Made by a program: the position numbers and the translations under genes. Shown here piece by piece: positions 37,441 through 57,402 of a stretch of 64,000 nt of DNA (its first letter is position 1; every line of letters begins with the position of its first letter). The stretch is from assembly GCF_964340395.1 (NCBI RefSeq), contig NC_135563.1, positions 10,274,075 to 10,338,074 of the forward strand, read 5' to 3'. The notes below the pieces were generated by a model. The model was given only the letters and a program-made list of their open reading frames with translations, made no database searches and was not told the DNA's origin. This DNA comes from Glandiceps talaboti. Taxonomy: Eukaryota; Hemichordata; Enteropneusta; Spengelidae.

Positions 37441-39355
37441 CTTGCAAGCTGTGTTTCAGATGACATTGGCTGTTGGATACAAAATATTTATTTGAACCCT
37501 TATTTAACTAAGCTGGTCAAATCCTTAGCAGCCATCTCATGACAACGAATTGGTGTTAAGTCCCTCCCACCTTTCTTAAAAGAAGGATATCGCCAATGTA
37601 TCTTTTTTTATATACTTGATCTTGCTTTCATGAAGAAGGCGATTATTTATATTCCCCGAGTTGGCATTTGAACGAAGTAATTGATTTTCTTAAGCAAAAC
37701 AAACGAGAATAGGAAATCTCAACTAGTATATTCTGCATGACTGCCGGCTTAATGCAAATGTGAGGCCCGCCGACTGTCGCCAATACCACCATGATAACCT
37801 CTGACGGTTGATGGTGTGAAGGAAAATCAATAAGAACGCATGTGTGACATGCTACATTTTTTGCTCACAAAAATCAGACGCGATCACAAATGTGCAAACG
37901 CATTTAGTTTGCACTGGATAAAAAAAAAGCTATTATTGAATATGCAAATTAGAAAGCAGGTGTGAGACTCTCTTCGAGGCGCATTCAGTATAGTATATTT
38001 AATATGATTAATTGAACCATCAGTTTTCGATATACAATTAGAACAGGAGTTTGACAGATAATGCCCACACTTTTTAATTTAATTAATCGAACGTGTTATG
38101 TGAAATGACTACAAAAACCGACCGATCGACTCTCTATACGAGGTATTTTGTGTTGTGTCTTAGCCCGTTTCGTCACCCAAACAAGGCAAAGGAGACAAAC
38201 TTAGGGGTAGGAATGTTAGAGTACCCACCATTGGCAAGACTGGCGAACCCTGGGTCCAATATATGTGGTTTGTACCCTAGTCTAGCTATCATTAAGACAA
38301 GTACCATTAGGGTTAGACGTGTTGGAGCACATGCTATGTGTATAGAATAATTTCCGGTGGCCATCTAGTTCCAGTGTTCTTTAGAGTTTAATGACTTTTT
38401 TTTTATGACTGATTGTGATAGTAAATATAATAAGCAAAGCAGTGTGGCGTTATAACGTAACTATAAATGAAGTCAGTAGATGTAAAATGATAATTTACGT
38501 GGTTAGTTTATATCATAAGCATCACAGACTCCAATAAATATGACAATATGTTGTCTCCATATCATAAATCACTGGCAACAAGTTGGAATGTAGACTATAA
38601 ATCGTGACTATTCACTATAAAGTAATAAATGTAAGCCTAACATCACTGATTATATATATTTTGTCGTTTCGTGAAATTTACCATTTTGATTTACAGCAAT
38701 GCATACCTTATACTTGCTTACAATACGGTAACATTAAATATAATTTTTTAAATAGAGGTCAACCAACCTACAGCAAGCTCAAATTCATTAATTAACAAAT
38801 AACAAATATTTGTTATTTTAATTATACGAAATTATAATTAATGTCAATAAGAAACGCGGTACCATCAGTTTAAACGATATGGTACTGTCATTGGTACAGA
38901 CTGGTCTATTTTTGTGAAATTATGTTTGGCAAGCTTCTGCTTTCGCAAAATTAGAAAATATATTAATAACCAAACAATGAGGGCTGTTTTAGGTATGCTA
39001 TAGTCAACAAAGATAGTGAAAAGTGTAGTCATAATGTTAAAAATATGTGGGCGCATAACGTACAGCTGCCGTAGCTTGCGACAAAAGGGAGAAGTTACTG
39101 CATATTTCATTATGGTATCCACATCTCACCAGTATTTTCCTCACCTGAGCCAATGAAAACACAAGTAGTATTGAAGGCATTGTCACTCTGGCACCAGTAG
39201 TAACAACATTCTTGTCACCATTACTTTCCGGATGAATGAAAACAAAATGCTGAAAATGATATAACGATATCTACGCAAGTACAATTTAAGAAAAATGTTA
39301 CGAAAGAAATGTGGTTTTGAATATTTTTGACTTATTCCAAGTAAATGACTACATG
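37439..39355. other. Non-coding stretch, nothing recognised
   Basis: Short open frames only (85 codons or fewer), with no recognisable family and no clear repeats. Confidence 0.5.
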
Positions 39356-39503
39356 TACGTACGTACGTACATACACACACACATACATACATACATACAT
39401 ACATACATACATACATACATACATACATGCATATACATGCATGCATACATACATACAGACAGACAGACAAACAGACAGACACAGACAGACATACATACAT
39501 ACA

Positions 39504-39537
<34 letters not shown>

Positions 39538-39614
39538 CGTACGTACATACATACATACATACATACATACATACATACATACATACATACATACATACAT
39601 ACAGACAAACAGAC

Positions 39615-39649
<35 letters not shown>

Positions 39650-39746
39650 TACATACATACATACATACATACATACATACATACATACATACATACATAC
39701 ATACATACATACACAGAGACAGAGACAGACGGACGGACAGACAGAC
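39356..39746. repeat. Compound (CATA)n / (CAGA)n / (ACGT)n microsatellite
   Basis: About 390 bases alternate between CATA blocks and CAGA blocks, with ACGT blocks at 39357-39368 and about 39537-39546. The 110-175 codon frames here on both strands are repeat artefacts. Confidence 0.97.
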
Positions 39747-42697
39747 ATATTTCTACCACAGTATATGATAAATATAGCTTCGAAATAAAAATTGGTTATA
39801 CATGAGATCAATCACCAAAAAGGTTATAGATGCGTTGTACAAACACGATACTTGAAATTTAAAAAAAGAGAGCATTTTTACGAGGTAATTAGTATATCCC
39901 TTGGGGCGTAGCCTTTTTACGAAAATGATGCATCGGTACACGAGGGTAAAATTATCGTGGATATCGTATGATCAATTTTTATTTCAAACGTCGCAAAAGT
40001 ATGTCCATCGATCATAATATTCTCATATGTATTGATCATTCTTTACAGGGAAAACGTACGTTATGCGAAAAGTAACAAGTAAAACAATATTTAGAATATT
40101 ACATATTTTCATATATTTAAAAAATTGTTCTTTAGTGCGCAGACCAACAAGAAGTTTGGCCTCTTTTTAAATTAATAGAGCTATGTGAAGAGTTGTTTAA
40201 TGGCGGATTATTTATGATCGTTAATCCTTTCTAAAGGAAACATTAGCTGTGATACCTAAACTCAACAGCAAGCATTAAAATGGCCGAGTACGTTCATGCC
40301 TAAACATATATTTACCGATTGCGTACAACTAATGTCAGTACCGTAGCCTGCGGGGGGGGGGGGCACCCCCCCCCCCGAGATTTTGGAAAAAAGCAAGAAA
40401 AAAAACGACTTTTTGAATACATAGCGATGTTATCAAAATCGTTATTTACGTGATGATTCCTAGCATGCGCAATTTAAATTGATGGTTCACTAAAGTCAAA
40501 AGTGACTGTACACTGACTCCTCGCTAATATGTATCTTATATCTCTATTGTACGCTGGCTTAGCTTTGAATAAAAAAATGTGACCAGTTAAAAATTGTAAC
40601 TTTAAGAATTCTTTGTGCGGGAAAGCACAAAAGAAGTTCACATGCACTGTGAATTTTCCGCGAGTAACAGTAGTTTTGAAAGTCTCATTCATTTGAAGCT
40701 AGCAAGTCGCAATAATGTCAGAGAGTGAAACTCAAAAAAAAGACGGAAAAAGTCGTTCAACGTGAGGTCGCCTGTTGCATGCAGTGTCTCCGAAGATGCA
40801 CTCGACCTCATTTACATCTTGTTCCTTATATTAAAACATTTACTGATAAAACGGCACACCTCTTTTTAGAATATTTGGTGGCCCTGAAAAACTGTTAAAC
40901 TAGGTACGCAATTTAAGATCCACTCTTTAAAGATCCACTTTCAATAATTGTGTTCGGCGTTGTCTTTGGTTAAAATGTTGTTTGATATAATTATCGGATT
41001 GCACTGACACTAGCGTTATTACGCAATTCATTTTGAAGCGACAACGTGCTATGGAAAGAATGGCCTTGAATTTGTAAACAGAGCTGTACCTTCGACATCA
41101 AAATCCAAACTTCAATTAATTCCATTATAATGATAATGACAAGGAGAATTCACTGATTTCACCTTGGGTTCCAACATAAAGGAAGGCCATAAAAGTGTTG
41201 GGAGTAAGGTAAAGAAAATGATTATTTTGTTGTGTTACTTATTTGAGAAAGCACCATCCAATTGTTTTTCTTTAAAAGTTTGGGTTTTTTTCACTTTGAA
41301 TGTGATATCTTTTCGGCAACTACTTTGAAAGATGTGACATAAGGCCAGGAAAAATGAAGAAGCTGTTCAACCTACTCATATATTTGTCTGGTGATGGGCA
41401 ATATATCATCATGCGGGCTTCGCATTTGTTACAAAATTAAGGATATTTCTTTATATTTTCTGAATAGCACATGTAACAATATACATTTAAGTCTATTCCA
41501 AATTATATAATATCTTATACAGTGGTTTACTTGGCTCTGCTGATGCATACAAGCATGAATTGAGATTAAATTATAAAGCTGTTGCATATCCAATGTGCAC
41601 TAAAATGAATTGAGCAAAAGTTTACGACCATGGGAGTGGACTGAACAGTCATAGGGCCATCAAAGTCTGAAAGTCTTGAAATTTTTTGCTCTTTATTCGG
41701 GATTTTGTGGAACCAAATTAAACTTCAAGAGAAGTCATTTACCAAGTGCACATCCGCAAAATATCTTTCAGCTTTGCTACAACAAAATACACTTCCAGAT
41801 AATATGTAATGTGTAGCATAATTGTTTCAATTCTGGTATGTTATTACCATATTCAAGTATTGTAAGACTTTATATTATGCCTATGGTTTGATATTTTATG
41901 CCTCTAAATGTAGGAGGCCTACACTGTCTTATTTTCAATTTGTTTTTTCACCTTTGGAGTTGTCTCTCCAATCAGTAGCAATCAAGGTGATAATTGTCTT
42001 TCTCCCAAAACAAGATGGATGGTGTCTGGCTAAGTACCTCCCTGTATAGGTTAGAGCTAATTAGAGAAATCTCCGTATGCGTGTGAAATCCACATCCCGT
42101 GGAAAGTAATCTCATTCAGAGTATTATTGTTGTTGGATATCACTGTTATTTTAATGTATCATATTGTACCACGTAATTTTAAATTTCCACTTCAGTGTAG
42201 GTGACAGAAGGGGCCACATGGTTTGTTTATCCATGTCAAGCATTGTGAAAAAATGAAATTCTACCTACCTGCGCAATATGATGGGTTAGATTGCCCGTTG
42301 ACTTGCTTTTTTATTTTTTCTAGCCTTACATATGATATTCAATTGCGTATGCCTAAATATATATTATGTAAATTATATGCAAATTTATGTAAATTCGTCA
42401 TTTTCCTAAATTTTAAATGCATGTGATTGCACCAAGCAAAGTTCTGCCTCCTCCCCCTGGCAATTTGGTCAGGCTACGGCCCTGAATGTCCTGGGTGTTT
42501 GGACAATCTTCCCAGCATATTGTAAGAAATATAAAAATATAACAGCTTATTTCTCGATCGCTCCTACGGAGGTCATGTATAACTGGCTGGATGTGGGGGG
42601 GGGGGATGCTATGGGCTAAACATGGGTTTTCTCAAACTCACCCCTCCGCAGCTTTGGTGACCAAAGCCAAATGACATATCACTTATACAATTATGTA
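39747..42697. other. Non-coding stretch with a G12/C11 hairpin
   Basis: No gene seen. Twelve G followed by CA and eleven C lie at 40352-40376. A G11 run lies at about 42595-42605. Confidence 0.55.
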
Positions 42698-42779
<82 letters not shown>

Positions 42780-42798
42780 ACACACACACACACACACA
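42698..42798. repeat. Compound (TA)n(GA)n(CA)n microsatellite
   Basis: TA to 42720, GA to 42776 and CA to 42798 adjoin without spacers. Confidence 0.97.
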
Positions 42799-45700
42799 AA
42801 TGTATGTGTGTATTTGTTCTTACTATAATAATACTATAACACCATTCGAATGTAATTGAATATTGTTATTAAAAATCATAAATGATTGGTACATATTTCT
42901 TTTCCTTAGTACATAATAACCTGGAATCTATGAAACATGTATGCCATTCCTCAGCACATACCATACATTAGTGTGCGATTCATTACATGCAGTTGCTGAG
43001 TTGATATAGCTCTTCGCCAAAATTGTTCAACACAAATTTAGCAAATGGTGAATGAAAGCATCATAATCTATCTTTTAATACTGTTACGTGTGATACATAT
43101 ACACGTTTGGAGTATTATACACTGCAGTATGAAATGTAAAGGAAAATGTGTGTCTGAAATGCAAAGAGGTATGTTGTCAACGCATTCCTATGAATGTCAA
43201 TCGGTTATGTTTTCTGCTAATACATTCAGGTATGGCCAATACCACAGTTTTATTCAGAACATTGTCAAAGTGTTTAATTTGAGGATGACAAATTGTAAAC
43301 ACAAATGAACAGTACAAATATCAGTTAAAAGTATTTCCTTCACTGATAAATAATCATGTAATTGTAGCAAATAATCGTCAGAAGCAATCAATCGTGCATA
43401 TAACGAGTCACAATGCAATGTCTTACTTGCCGTAGTACATAACTGGCGATTCATGATATACTGAATTCACGAAGTAGTTTACTTTATTAGTGAGGTGATA
43501 AACATGAGGCGTACACACATTTGAGGGGTATCCCACCTCCCCAAGAGTAAAACATTTTGACAAATTACAATTGCTCAAGAGTAATCTACGGTACTAGACA
43601 GAGAAATGCAATGATTTTTTTTTTCAAAACAAATGATCCCCCTCCCCCTCTACTTCAAGTGGTGTTTCCCGAATGACACCCCAACAAAAGAAACTACCCC
43701 CAGCCAGTTAAAACTATCGGTCTATAATTTCTACATTGTACATTGCATGTCTTTGGACTCATATAAACAATGCAGTAATAAAACTTTTAAAACATACTGG
43801 GAGTTGAAAAGGCGTGTTTTTGTATCTTATAGAGATATTATTTAAAACAGTCAAAGATATTTTGGCAAATAATTATCGGTTTTGCTACATTTTCACATGG
43901 AGACTTTCCAGTTTAACAACAACTTATAGTCCTTTCGATGTGGTATATATATTTTTGATGTGGTGTACATATTTGTACTCGAACAGTTGGAAGATTGGCT
44001 GCCTCGACCAAAACTGTACCTCGAGTTTAAATAAAGTATGCTCCTCTCCGTCTCGAACCCATCGTTTGCACTGTGCTCGAATTTCCATTTAAAGGGACAT
44101 CTTTTAACATTGAAATTGTCCGCAAACTTTTTAACAATGAAAGAAATTGTGCACAATATTGTTAACTATTTCAATGACATCTGATATCTGAATCTTGTTA
44201 AATGTTACAATGAAAACCTGTAATCACACCTGCTGTCTCATGGAAGACTGTTCAATATAATTGCTCACCTGTTGTATATTAAAGTATGCGCTAATCATCA
44301 TTTATATTGTGACTGTGTCTCTAACACAGTACCTCTCTGAATGAACTTCTCTCTATCCAAAGCCGTGCACGAGAACTCATTCACTACAAAGTGATTTGTG
44401 CTGGAAGTTTTTTGATATATATATAATTTGTTCATTAACATGATAATCCGTAAATGGTGGTGGTGATGGTGGTGGTGGTGGGGTGAATGCCCTGGAATAT
44501 TGTCGACGCCTGGGCTGACGGTTGAAAATATGGTCCGTACATTCTAAAGAACTTTGGTTGAATATCCCGTATCCCGTATTGAAAGACAACGTGTTCCCTA
44601 TTCGGATTTGCAGAGGGGATGAGTAATTTATATTACATCTAAAAGAGTAGAACGTGTATATCACCCCTTACTATGATTGCGTTGCTGTTTAACGTGAGTG
44701 TTTTTGTCATTTTCCGTTAGGAGTTATTTTTGTAGGATGAACAATACATTCGAAGAGAAAATTATAAATTTCCCATTGGATACACAACCCACCTCACCCC
44801 ACTGAAAGTAATTATTATAATTATTTTGATTATGAGCTAAGAAACAATCTGATTCTGTTGAAATGGGACAAGGAACCAGTATCTGAGACGTGATTGGAAT
44901 CAGCAAAAAAACATTGATTTTAAATCTGAATTACGCATCGTAATACTGCAAGGTCTCATGGGGTGTAGTCATAATATCTCTAGAAAATTGATTGAACCTC
45001 TCCTGGATCATTGGTATGTAAAATATATCCAATACATGTGTTTCTTTTGCCAACAGCACACGTTTCAATGAGAGTGGTAGGTAAATGGGGAATTCATTCA
45101 CCAAGGTTGGAAAATAATAATAGTTACACTTGCCCAGTGACATGTATATGTTGTCGGATAACAAATAGTATAATGATGGATTTTTCCACTTTATTTCTTA
45201 CTTATTTCATTTAACTTTGTTTTTGCGTGATGCTTGTTATCTGACTCTTGTCAGAGAACATGAATTTTCATAGCAATAGAACCTTAAACAATAGAGACTA
45301 ACTCGCGCTGTTGGGCTGTATGCTAATTACAGGTTGATTATCACCTGTCTGAGGGTGTGTGAGGGTGTGTAAAGTTTCTGCAGAGACCCGGACAAAGGGA
45401 AACCGACAATTTCAATAATCTTCTCTCCAAAACTGCTCGAATTTGAACTATACCCATGTTACAGTATGATTCCTTACCAATTGTTAATTGATTTGACACG
45501 GAATTTTTGGAAATATCGAGATATGTGGGATGGGATTTCTATAGTGAATTTGTTTATTCACATCATTCGTCGTGAGCATATCTCCCAAGTATTATATATG
45601 GAATAACATAACTACATTTTACATTATTGTATTTGCATTAGTATATAATATTGCATTAGTATATAATAAAAAAAATTGAATAGCTGTAAAAAAAAGAAAA

Positions 45701-48700
45701 AAGAAAAAAAAGAGCATCTGCCCCTAACCAGATGGACTTTATTATTAGATGCAATTAACTGGTGCATGAATTACAAGAGTTACAATAGAAACGTCCTATT
45801 AAAAAGCATGGATATAGGTGGTAGAGTTGACGGAGTTATTCCCCCGTAAAATGCTGCAGTCGTTGATATTTACACATAACCGTATGCATATCCTTCAATA
45901 CATTTATTCGTATTTATACAACTGTTCAAATCTTTTTCAAAAGATTGCTGCTAAAATGCATGTAACTATGAAAACAAAGCAGATTACTGTCAGACTACCA
46001 TACGGGTTCCCAAAGAGGGGTTGTTGTTTTGCTTACGTACGGTAGCTTTATGAATACGATAGCCAGGTTAGTCGAGAAATGTATACACGTACTTATTGCT
46101 GCTATTACCATAAATGCATTCACAAACCCCTGAAATAACCCGATGCCAGTGCATAAAGGTGCTCACAAAGATATGCAACGCCGAGTCGGTCCCCTCAGTG
46201 TACGAAATTATAAATACATTTTGGTGAAATGCGGGTACTACCATGACTTCACTAAGAGATTTGTTGTAAGGGTAAAATCAAGTATCAAATTCTAACAGGT
46301 GGACGTAATCGATATTGATATGAAAGGCTGCTAATTTTCAAATGCACTATACTATAATATAATATTTCTTGCAATTATTTCAATGTTTAGTTCATTGCGA
46401 TAGTCTATGTCCTTTTACTTGAATGTTTTATTCCACAAGACTGTTTTTCATCTTACATGGTAGTAATTTATTCCACCGCAGCGAGAGATGCGTATGAATA
46501 TATCCTCGTGGGAAAATACGCGGGGAAAGAATCCACAGTGTATAGAAGAGTTAGATAGCTAACTAGGTCAAAATCACATCTGTGAGTCTTTAACACACAA
46601 CAAAGATTTGACGTTACTTTGAGTCACAGATGATCGAATCATATCCATCGAAGCGAATAAATCATTCGATCAATAAATAAAAATCCTTTAAAATATAATC
46701 AAGATTAAACTGTTCATTATGCCATTAAAGTCGGCGACCTTGTCTGTCAACACGGGCTCTACTAAAATTACCAATTCTGACGTAGATGTCTAGGTGTATA
46801 CGTGCAATGAAGGAAAATGAATGATGTGAAGCAAGGAATCGTAACTCAAAGATTACCACTTTTATAACGAAATTCTCGAGTCATCCGATTGTCAGATGAT
46901 TGTAGTTAGCAAAATATGATGTTAAATATAGCTTTGCAAGGTTGACAGCCTTGGGATTTTCTTTTTGCGTACTTCGATGTTTTGACAAATGTTATGTTTT
47001 AATATTATCCCCGCTGAGATGCTAATTATTGGAGGATTCAAATTGTGTACTCGCCTATTACAATAGTTCTAAATATGACGATTTCAAATATAACGTTTAA
47101 AAGGGGATATTATGAGCTGTCATGCAATACATAGTATAATAGTTTGACATGTATTTATAGTTTTGTACCTATACTTATTTATGAACCTTTAAATAGACGT
47201 GGTTTTACAATCAAGTCAAACAATACAATATGAGGACAGGGTTAATAGGTTCACTGTAAAGTGATATGTCAAATCTATGAATAACAAGGCCAGGGAATAA
47301 ATACAATTTACATGATTGAGATGAATGGCAATTATAAACAGAATGTGGTAAACATTATTAATAGCTAAATTAGATATTTAAAGCTGCACAAGCTGCAACT
47401 GAACATGTTTTTTTGTAAAAAAATGTTGTGTTCGCTACAATAGCTTACTCATAATGCCGTACATTCTGAACAGTATTGAATCAACGATATGTGAACGTAG
47501 CTTTTTTGTAGCTCTATACATGATAACTCAAATCAAATTGATTTTTCGGTCCGTATCCAAAAATCAGCGATCTCAACGGCGATCATGATATAAACTTGTT
47601 AGTGCAGTACTAATGGATAAAATCGACCTCTGATAATCATGTACAATGCCTGATTATTGGTATTTTAACCCTTTTCAGTGAATATAATGTGGTTTCATGA
47701 TCGAAAAACGATACCACAGTTACAGACTAATGCAGTTTAACATGGTGAAAACCAAGCTTTCGCTCCAAATTAAAACTTGTCACTACACCACCTACGGATG
47801 ATATTGACCACTAGTCAATACAAACAATGTCTTTTTGTAAGGACCTGACCAAGTTTTAGTGAATATATATTTTGTTACTTGATGAAAAGAAAATACCGTT
47901 GTAGCTAGTGCAGTTTTAATAATAAAATAATACTGTTGATACATAACTAATTTTGATTTATGCCTGATTATGTACATGATACACATTGGCCTAGTTTGGG
48001 GTATCCTTGGCTATGAAGGTCAAACGTATATAACGTGAAAGTAGAATACATGCAGAGTACAACGTGTATGCCTGACAAGGTGGATTCAGACACTTAAAAG
48101 CATCTGTGTTCCGTGTCATGGGAATAACATAAGGAGTAAGGTTTTCCCTGGTAATCTATCTCTAACTAGGTCAAATGCGATGTAATACATATTAAGCATA
48201 TGTTATTAAGCAATATTTCCATATAATGTTACAGATTCCACGCAAAAAGTGTATAAAAAGGCATATTAAAGTGAAAATGTGCATAATTAACACGTATTTA
48301 CGTATGTACATCTTATCTAGGAGAAAGATTACCATTTGGACTATTGAATATTGCTAGTATTATTGAGACCTAAATATATACAGACGTTCAACTTGTACCA
48401 AGTTGTTATTCCCACGGACAACAATAGACTGATGACTATGGACCCACGATGTGGTCTAATGGTTGATTAGAAGTTGTACAAACTAAGACGACCAGCAGAT
48501 AAGATGTTGAGTACAACTGTCATTGTTCTGTTAATGGCAAGTAATATTAAGATATCAGTCCATTGTTATCGTAAATATAAGATTTATTATACTCAATAGA
48601 GAACTGTGTTCTTAATATGACGTCAACGATGAACTGAAGAGTCAAAAGCGATACAGCATTGTGCCTTCAGTGGATGTTATTCTGTCATATATAACGATAC

Positions 48701-50880
48701 TGCAATCATGTTGAATCGATGCATGGTACACAAATACAACAAAGAGCCTTACAGTGCTTGAAACTACCATACCAACTGTAAAATAGACGTAAAGTGGATT
48801 GGCTATACGTATTACGTATGTAATCTCTCTAGACCTAACAGTGCCATGCATTCGCTGATTTTGAGTATGAGCTTATGAGTCAACTCGAAGATAACAAACC
48901 GATTTGCACATACTTACTCAGCAACTCCTTAAGAATCATTAACAAAAAAGTGTATGGAGTACTAAACAGCCAGATGTTGGTACCCTATTAAGAGTTGAAA
49001 TGAAGATAATATAGCCATGGCCAAGACTAGCATTACCGGTTGATAAAACATGTCAATGTAAAATTGTATTATCTTAAAAGCAATCCAGGCCCCTGCAATC
49101 TTTTTTTAACCTAATGGTGGTATTTGAAACGTCTTAGCGTGGCTGGTTGAAGACAGATGGTACCACTAATGAAGAAACGTTACAACAAAATATTATCGAA
49201 ATACATATCTGTGATTTCAGTAATCACAATGTAATGTGTTCGTTGTCACTTCAGAAACATTCAAAATTAATTGCTTTCAATCAAACTTTCACCAACACCT
49301 TCGAAATGGAGAGATTGTTTAAATCTGTGACAAAAAATGACAACAATTCAATATTTCTATTCTGTTTATGTAATAACATATTCACCGCTCCTTGTGGAAC
49401 GCATGCCTTGGAACGGCTATTGCAATTTGATAATGTCAATGCTCAATGACCGTTGACATAGCTTAGATATATGCAGTAATGACGTTATCGAAAGATGGAT
49501 AGACGTCGCAAGAAAAACATAAATGTCGTCAAAAGAAATTACTATATTGACAACATTTTGTAATGTATGGCATATGCTACTCTAAAGAATTATTCACTGT
49601 TCTACCTTTCTTACACATTTTAATGAATAAACCTACTGGAATGAATGTATCGCATCTGCTGATATTGTGTACTGTGTCGCTCGACAATGTTCCCAGTCTC
49701 TGAGCAAATGCTCTTCAGTAGGGGAAACTGGAAGAGTCCGTCAGTCTTCACTTCAAGACATTTCTGTCAGGTCCTTGTCTTCTATGAAGCTATAAATGAG
49801 TATGTACCCTTTGCCCAAGTTCAAATTAATGTGCCATATTGTGTAGGTCAATAGATATTCCTCAAATCTGCAGCCTACAACACAACAAACGTGAGTAGCA
49901 ATATAAGTCAGCTAGTGTCATTTACTCATCGACATGATGTCAGAGATATCGATCGGAGGATGGTTGTCTCGGTCCATTGCATTTGTCGTTTACAGTCTAT
50001 GTATGCAATGTCACATTCTTTGTTCAGCAAAGAGGTAGTCTTGACGTTAAGTTTTTATTATACATGTAATATGGGGCCCTGCACGTGGCATGAACAAGTC
50101 TTCCTTCCGTAGTACACTTGGACTAGTTTTAACTGTGACATGTTTATCAAAGTCCGTAGTTGTAAAATATGTAAAATATACATAATGGTGATATGAAGTA
50201 AGAGGGCTGTCAACAAGGTTGATTTTGAACAGCCTAACATAAGCCAAGTGGGGTACGGTGGATTCTACAACAATTTATGCAGCTTAAAAAATAATTATGC
50301 CATATTGATCGTATCGAAAATATGGTCTGTTAACGTTTACCAGAGTTTGATATATATGGTCCCAGTGGTTTTAGAAAAAAAACTATGTATAACAGAATAT
50401 GACATCATCCTGTCTGCTGTTCAAGAATTCAAACCTAACATCACTCGCCTCTTCAATTAACTCCCCAACTAAATGAAGACAGTTGAATGACGTTCAGTTA
50501 AACGTGTATTGATTTTAAGCAAACAGGGACAACCCATAGCGTGTTGAAGCTGTAAACACAACCTCTGTCATTACTCTCAATACCATCGCGTCAGAACCAA
50601 GAGAGTCTCGCTTAAGAAAATAATTCGATTAGTTTACTCACGCAGGTTCGGATATCAAATTTCAAAGCATAATGTTACAGGATGTAGAGACATCTGTTTC
50701 ATAAATAAGAAAGGTTAAACAGGATATATAAATGAGATTCGTTTATGTAATACCTAAATATTTGGCAAAAGGCACATATTATATCTCCAAGGCAAATACT
50801 ATTTAACAACGCAAAACGTCATATCTTCACTACAAATAATATATTATACATTACCTCAGCAGTATCATGATCACGTGTCA
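42799..50880. other. Long non-coding stretch, little recognised
   Basis: Contains a short (GGT)n at 44456-44480, a duplicated GCATTAGTATATAATA at about 45635-45670 and an A-rich tract at about 45668-45712. Open frames up to 100 codons (49147-49449) show no known family. A gene with short exons could be missed. Confidence 0.45.
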
Positions 50881-50893
50881 GTGTGTGTATGTA

Positions 50894-50924
<31 letters not shown>

Positions 50925-51030
50925 ATGTATGTATGTATGTATGTATGTGTGATGCATGCATGCATGCATGCATGCATGTTTGCATGTATGTATGTATGTA
51001 TGTATGTATGTATGTATGTATGTATGTATG

Positions 51031-51064
<34 letters not shown>

Positions 51065-51083
51065 TGTATGTATGTATGTATGG
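50881..51083. repeat. (TATG)n microsatellite with (CATG)n core
   Basis: TATG units interrupted at about 50954-50987 by CATG units, which are self-complementary. Confidence 0.97.
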
Positions 51084-51304
51084 TTGCCACAGACAGACAG
51101 TTTGTATTAAGAAAATATCGCACAAAGACATTGCGTTAATATTCTATGGGATGACTTAGTCTTAAGGGGTATCAATGGCGAGGTTAGGGTTTTGTTCTCG
51201 TCGTAGTCTGTCTTAGTTGATGTCAGGTAAGTCAGAAAAAGGCCACTTTCATTACCTCTGCATCACCCGACTCTAAAAAAAATATTAAGAGCAATAAATT
51301 ATTG

Positions 51305-51324
51305 ATGAATGGATGGATGGATGG

Positions 51325-51360
<36 letters not shown>

Positions 51361-51449
51361 ATGGATGGATTGAAAGATGGGTGGATGGATGGTTTAGTTG
51401 TTGGATGTGGGTCGGTGGGTGCATGGCGGATGGATGGATTGATGGATGG
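51305..51449. repeat. (GGAT)n microsatellite, degenerate 3' part
   Basis: Pure GGAT to about 51370, then scattered units. Confidence 0.95.
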
Positions 51450-53019
<1,570 letters not shown>

Positions 53020-53541
53020 TAATGCCAGAAATAAATGCATAAAAGTCTTCTATAGTGATGAGTATTGAGAAATGAGGGAAATCTGTTTTTAAGACATTGT
53101 ATTAGCTGTTTCTGTGGATGTACTCGACTCTTTGACAAGGATGAGGATGAAGTACAAAAGTGTCATTACATGCACTGAACAGTGGTGACGTTTGTAGCTG
53201 ACCCCTTTTGACCTTTTAGATGCTATCTTAAGTGCTGAGCTGTGTACATGGTTTTCGATGAAGAAAAAAGGATGGCATGTGCACAAATAGATCGGATCAC
53301 CTCAGAATATGGAATTAATAAGCATACTTACATTGTACCAATCAAAATGTTTTTTATAGTAAATCACAGAAATGTAATCTTTAAAAATTGATGTTACCTT
53401 GAAATATAAAAGCAGTGTACCATTAAGACTACATGTGTCATGATCTCATTCCATGACAGTCGACAATGACGTCAGATGTATGTGCATAGTGACCTCCTTT
53501 GATGAGAGATTCTGGGTCGGAGTCATTTGATTCGTCAGAAG

Positions 53542-53542
<1 letters not shown>

Positions 53543-53572
<30 letters not shown>

Positions 53573-53604
53573 TGTATGTATGGATGTGTGTGTGTGTGTG
53601 TGTG
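53543..53604. repeat. (TATG)n then (TG)n microsatellite
   Basis: TATG units changing to TG at about 53585. Confidence 0.95.
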
Positions 53605-53684
53605 GATCCATGTAGCTACGTATCAAGTGTTATTATTTTTTTTTACACATTGTTAATTATGTCATCAATATGTCTCAGATATTG

Positions 53685-53876
53685 AACACATATTGCCTGG
53701 CCATGAGGGCTATAGCACCCGTTTATTACCCCCTCGTGACTGTGAGTTACCATAATTACGTGCTATTTCCCGAGGCTGAAGGCCGAGGGAAATAGCATGT
53801 AATTCTGGTAACTCACAGTCACGAGGGGGTAATAAACGGGTGCTATAGCCCAAATGTAGGCCAGGCAATATGTGTT
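53685..53876. mobile_element. 192-bp palindromic (foldback) element
   Basis: Outer arms AACACATATTGCCTGGCC / GGCCAGGCAATATGTGTT. Middle arms run from GGCTATAGCACCCG through CCCCCTCGTGACTGTGAG. Inner arms are GTGCTATTTCCC / GGGAAATAGCA, around a GAGGCTGAAGGCC centre. Only short mismatched patches interrupt the pairing (ATGAG vs CAAATGTA, and one near the inner arms). No flanking duplication was found, so the mode of insertion is unclear. The 60-codon frame across it is incidental. Confidence 0.85.

Positions 53877-57402
<3,526 letters not shown>

Noticed and set aside
39183-39811. Overlapping open frames of 110-175 codons on both strands
   Set aside because: All are translations of CATA/CAGA microsatellites; low-complexity Tyr/Cys/Val or His/Thr/Ile repeats in every frame.
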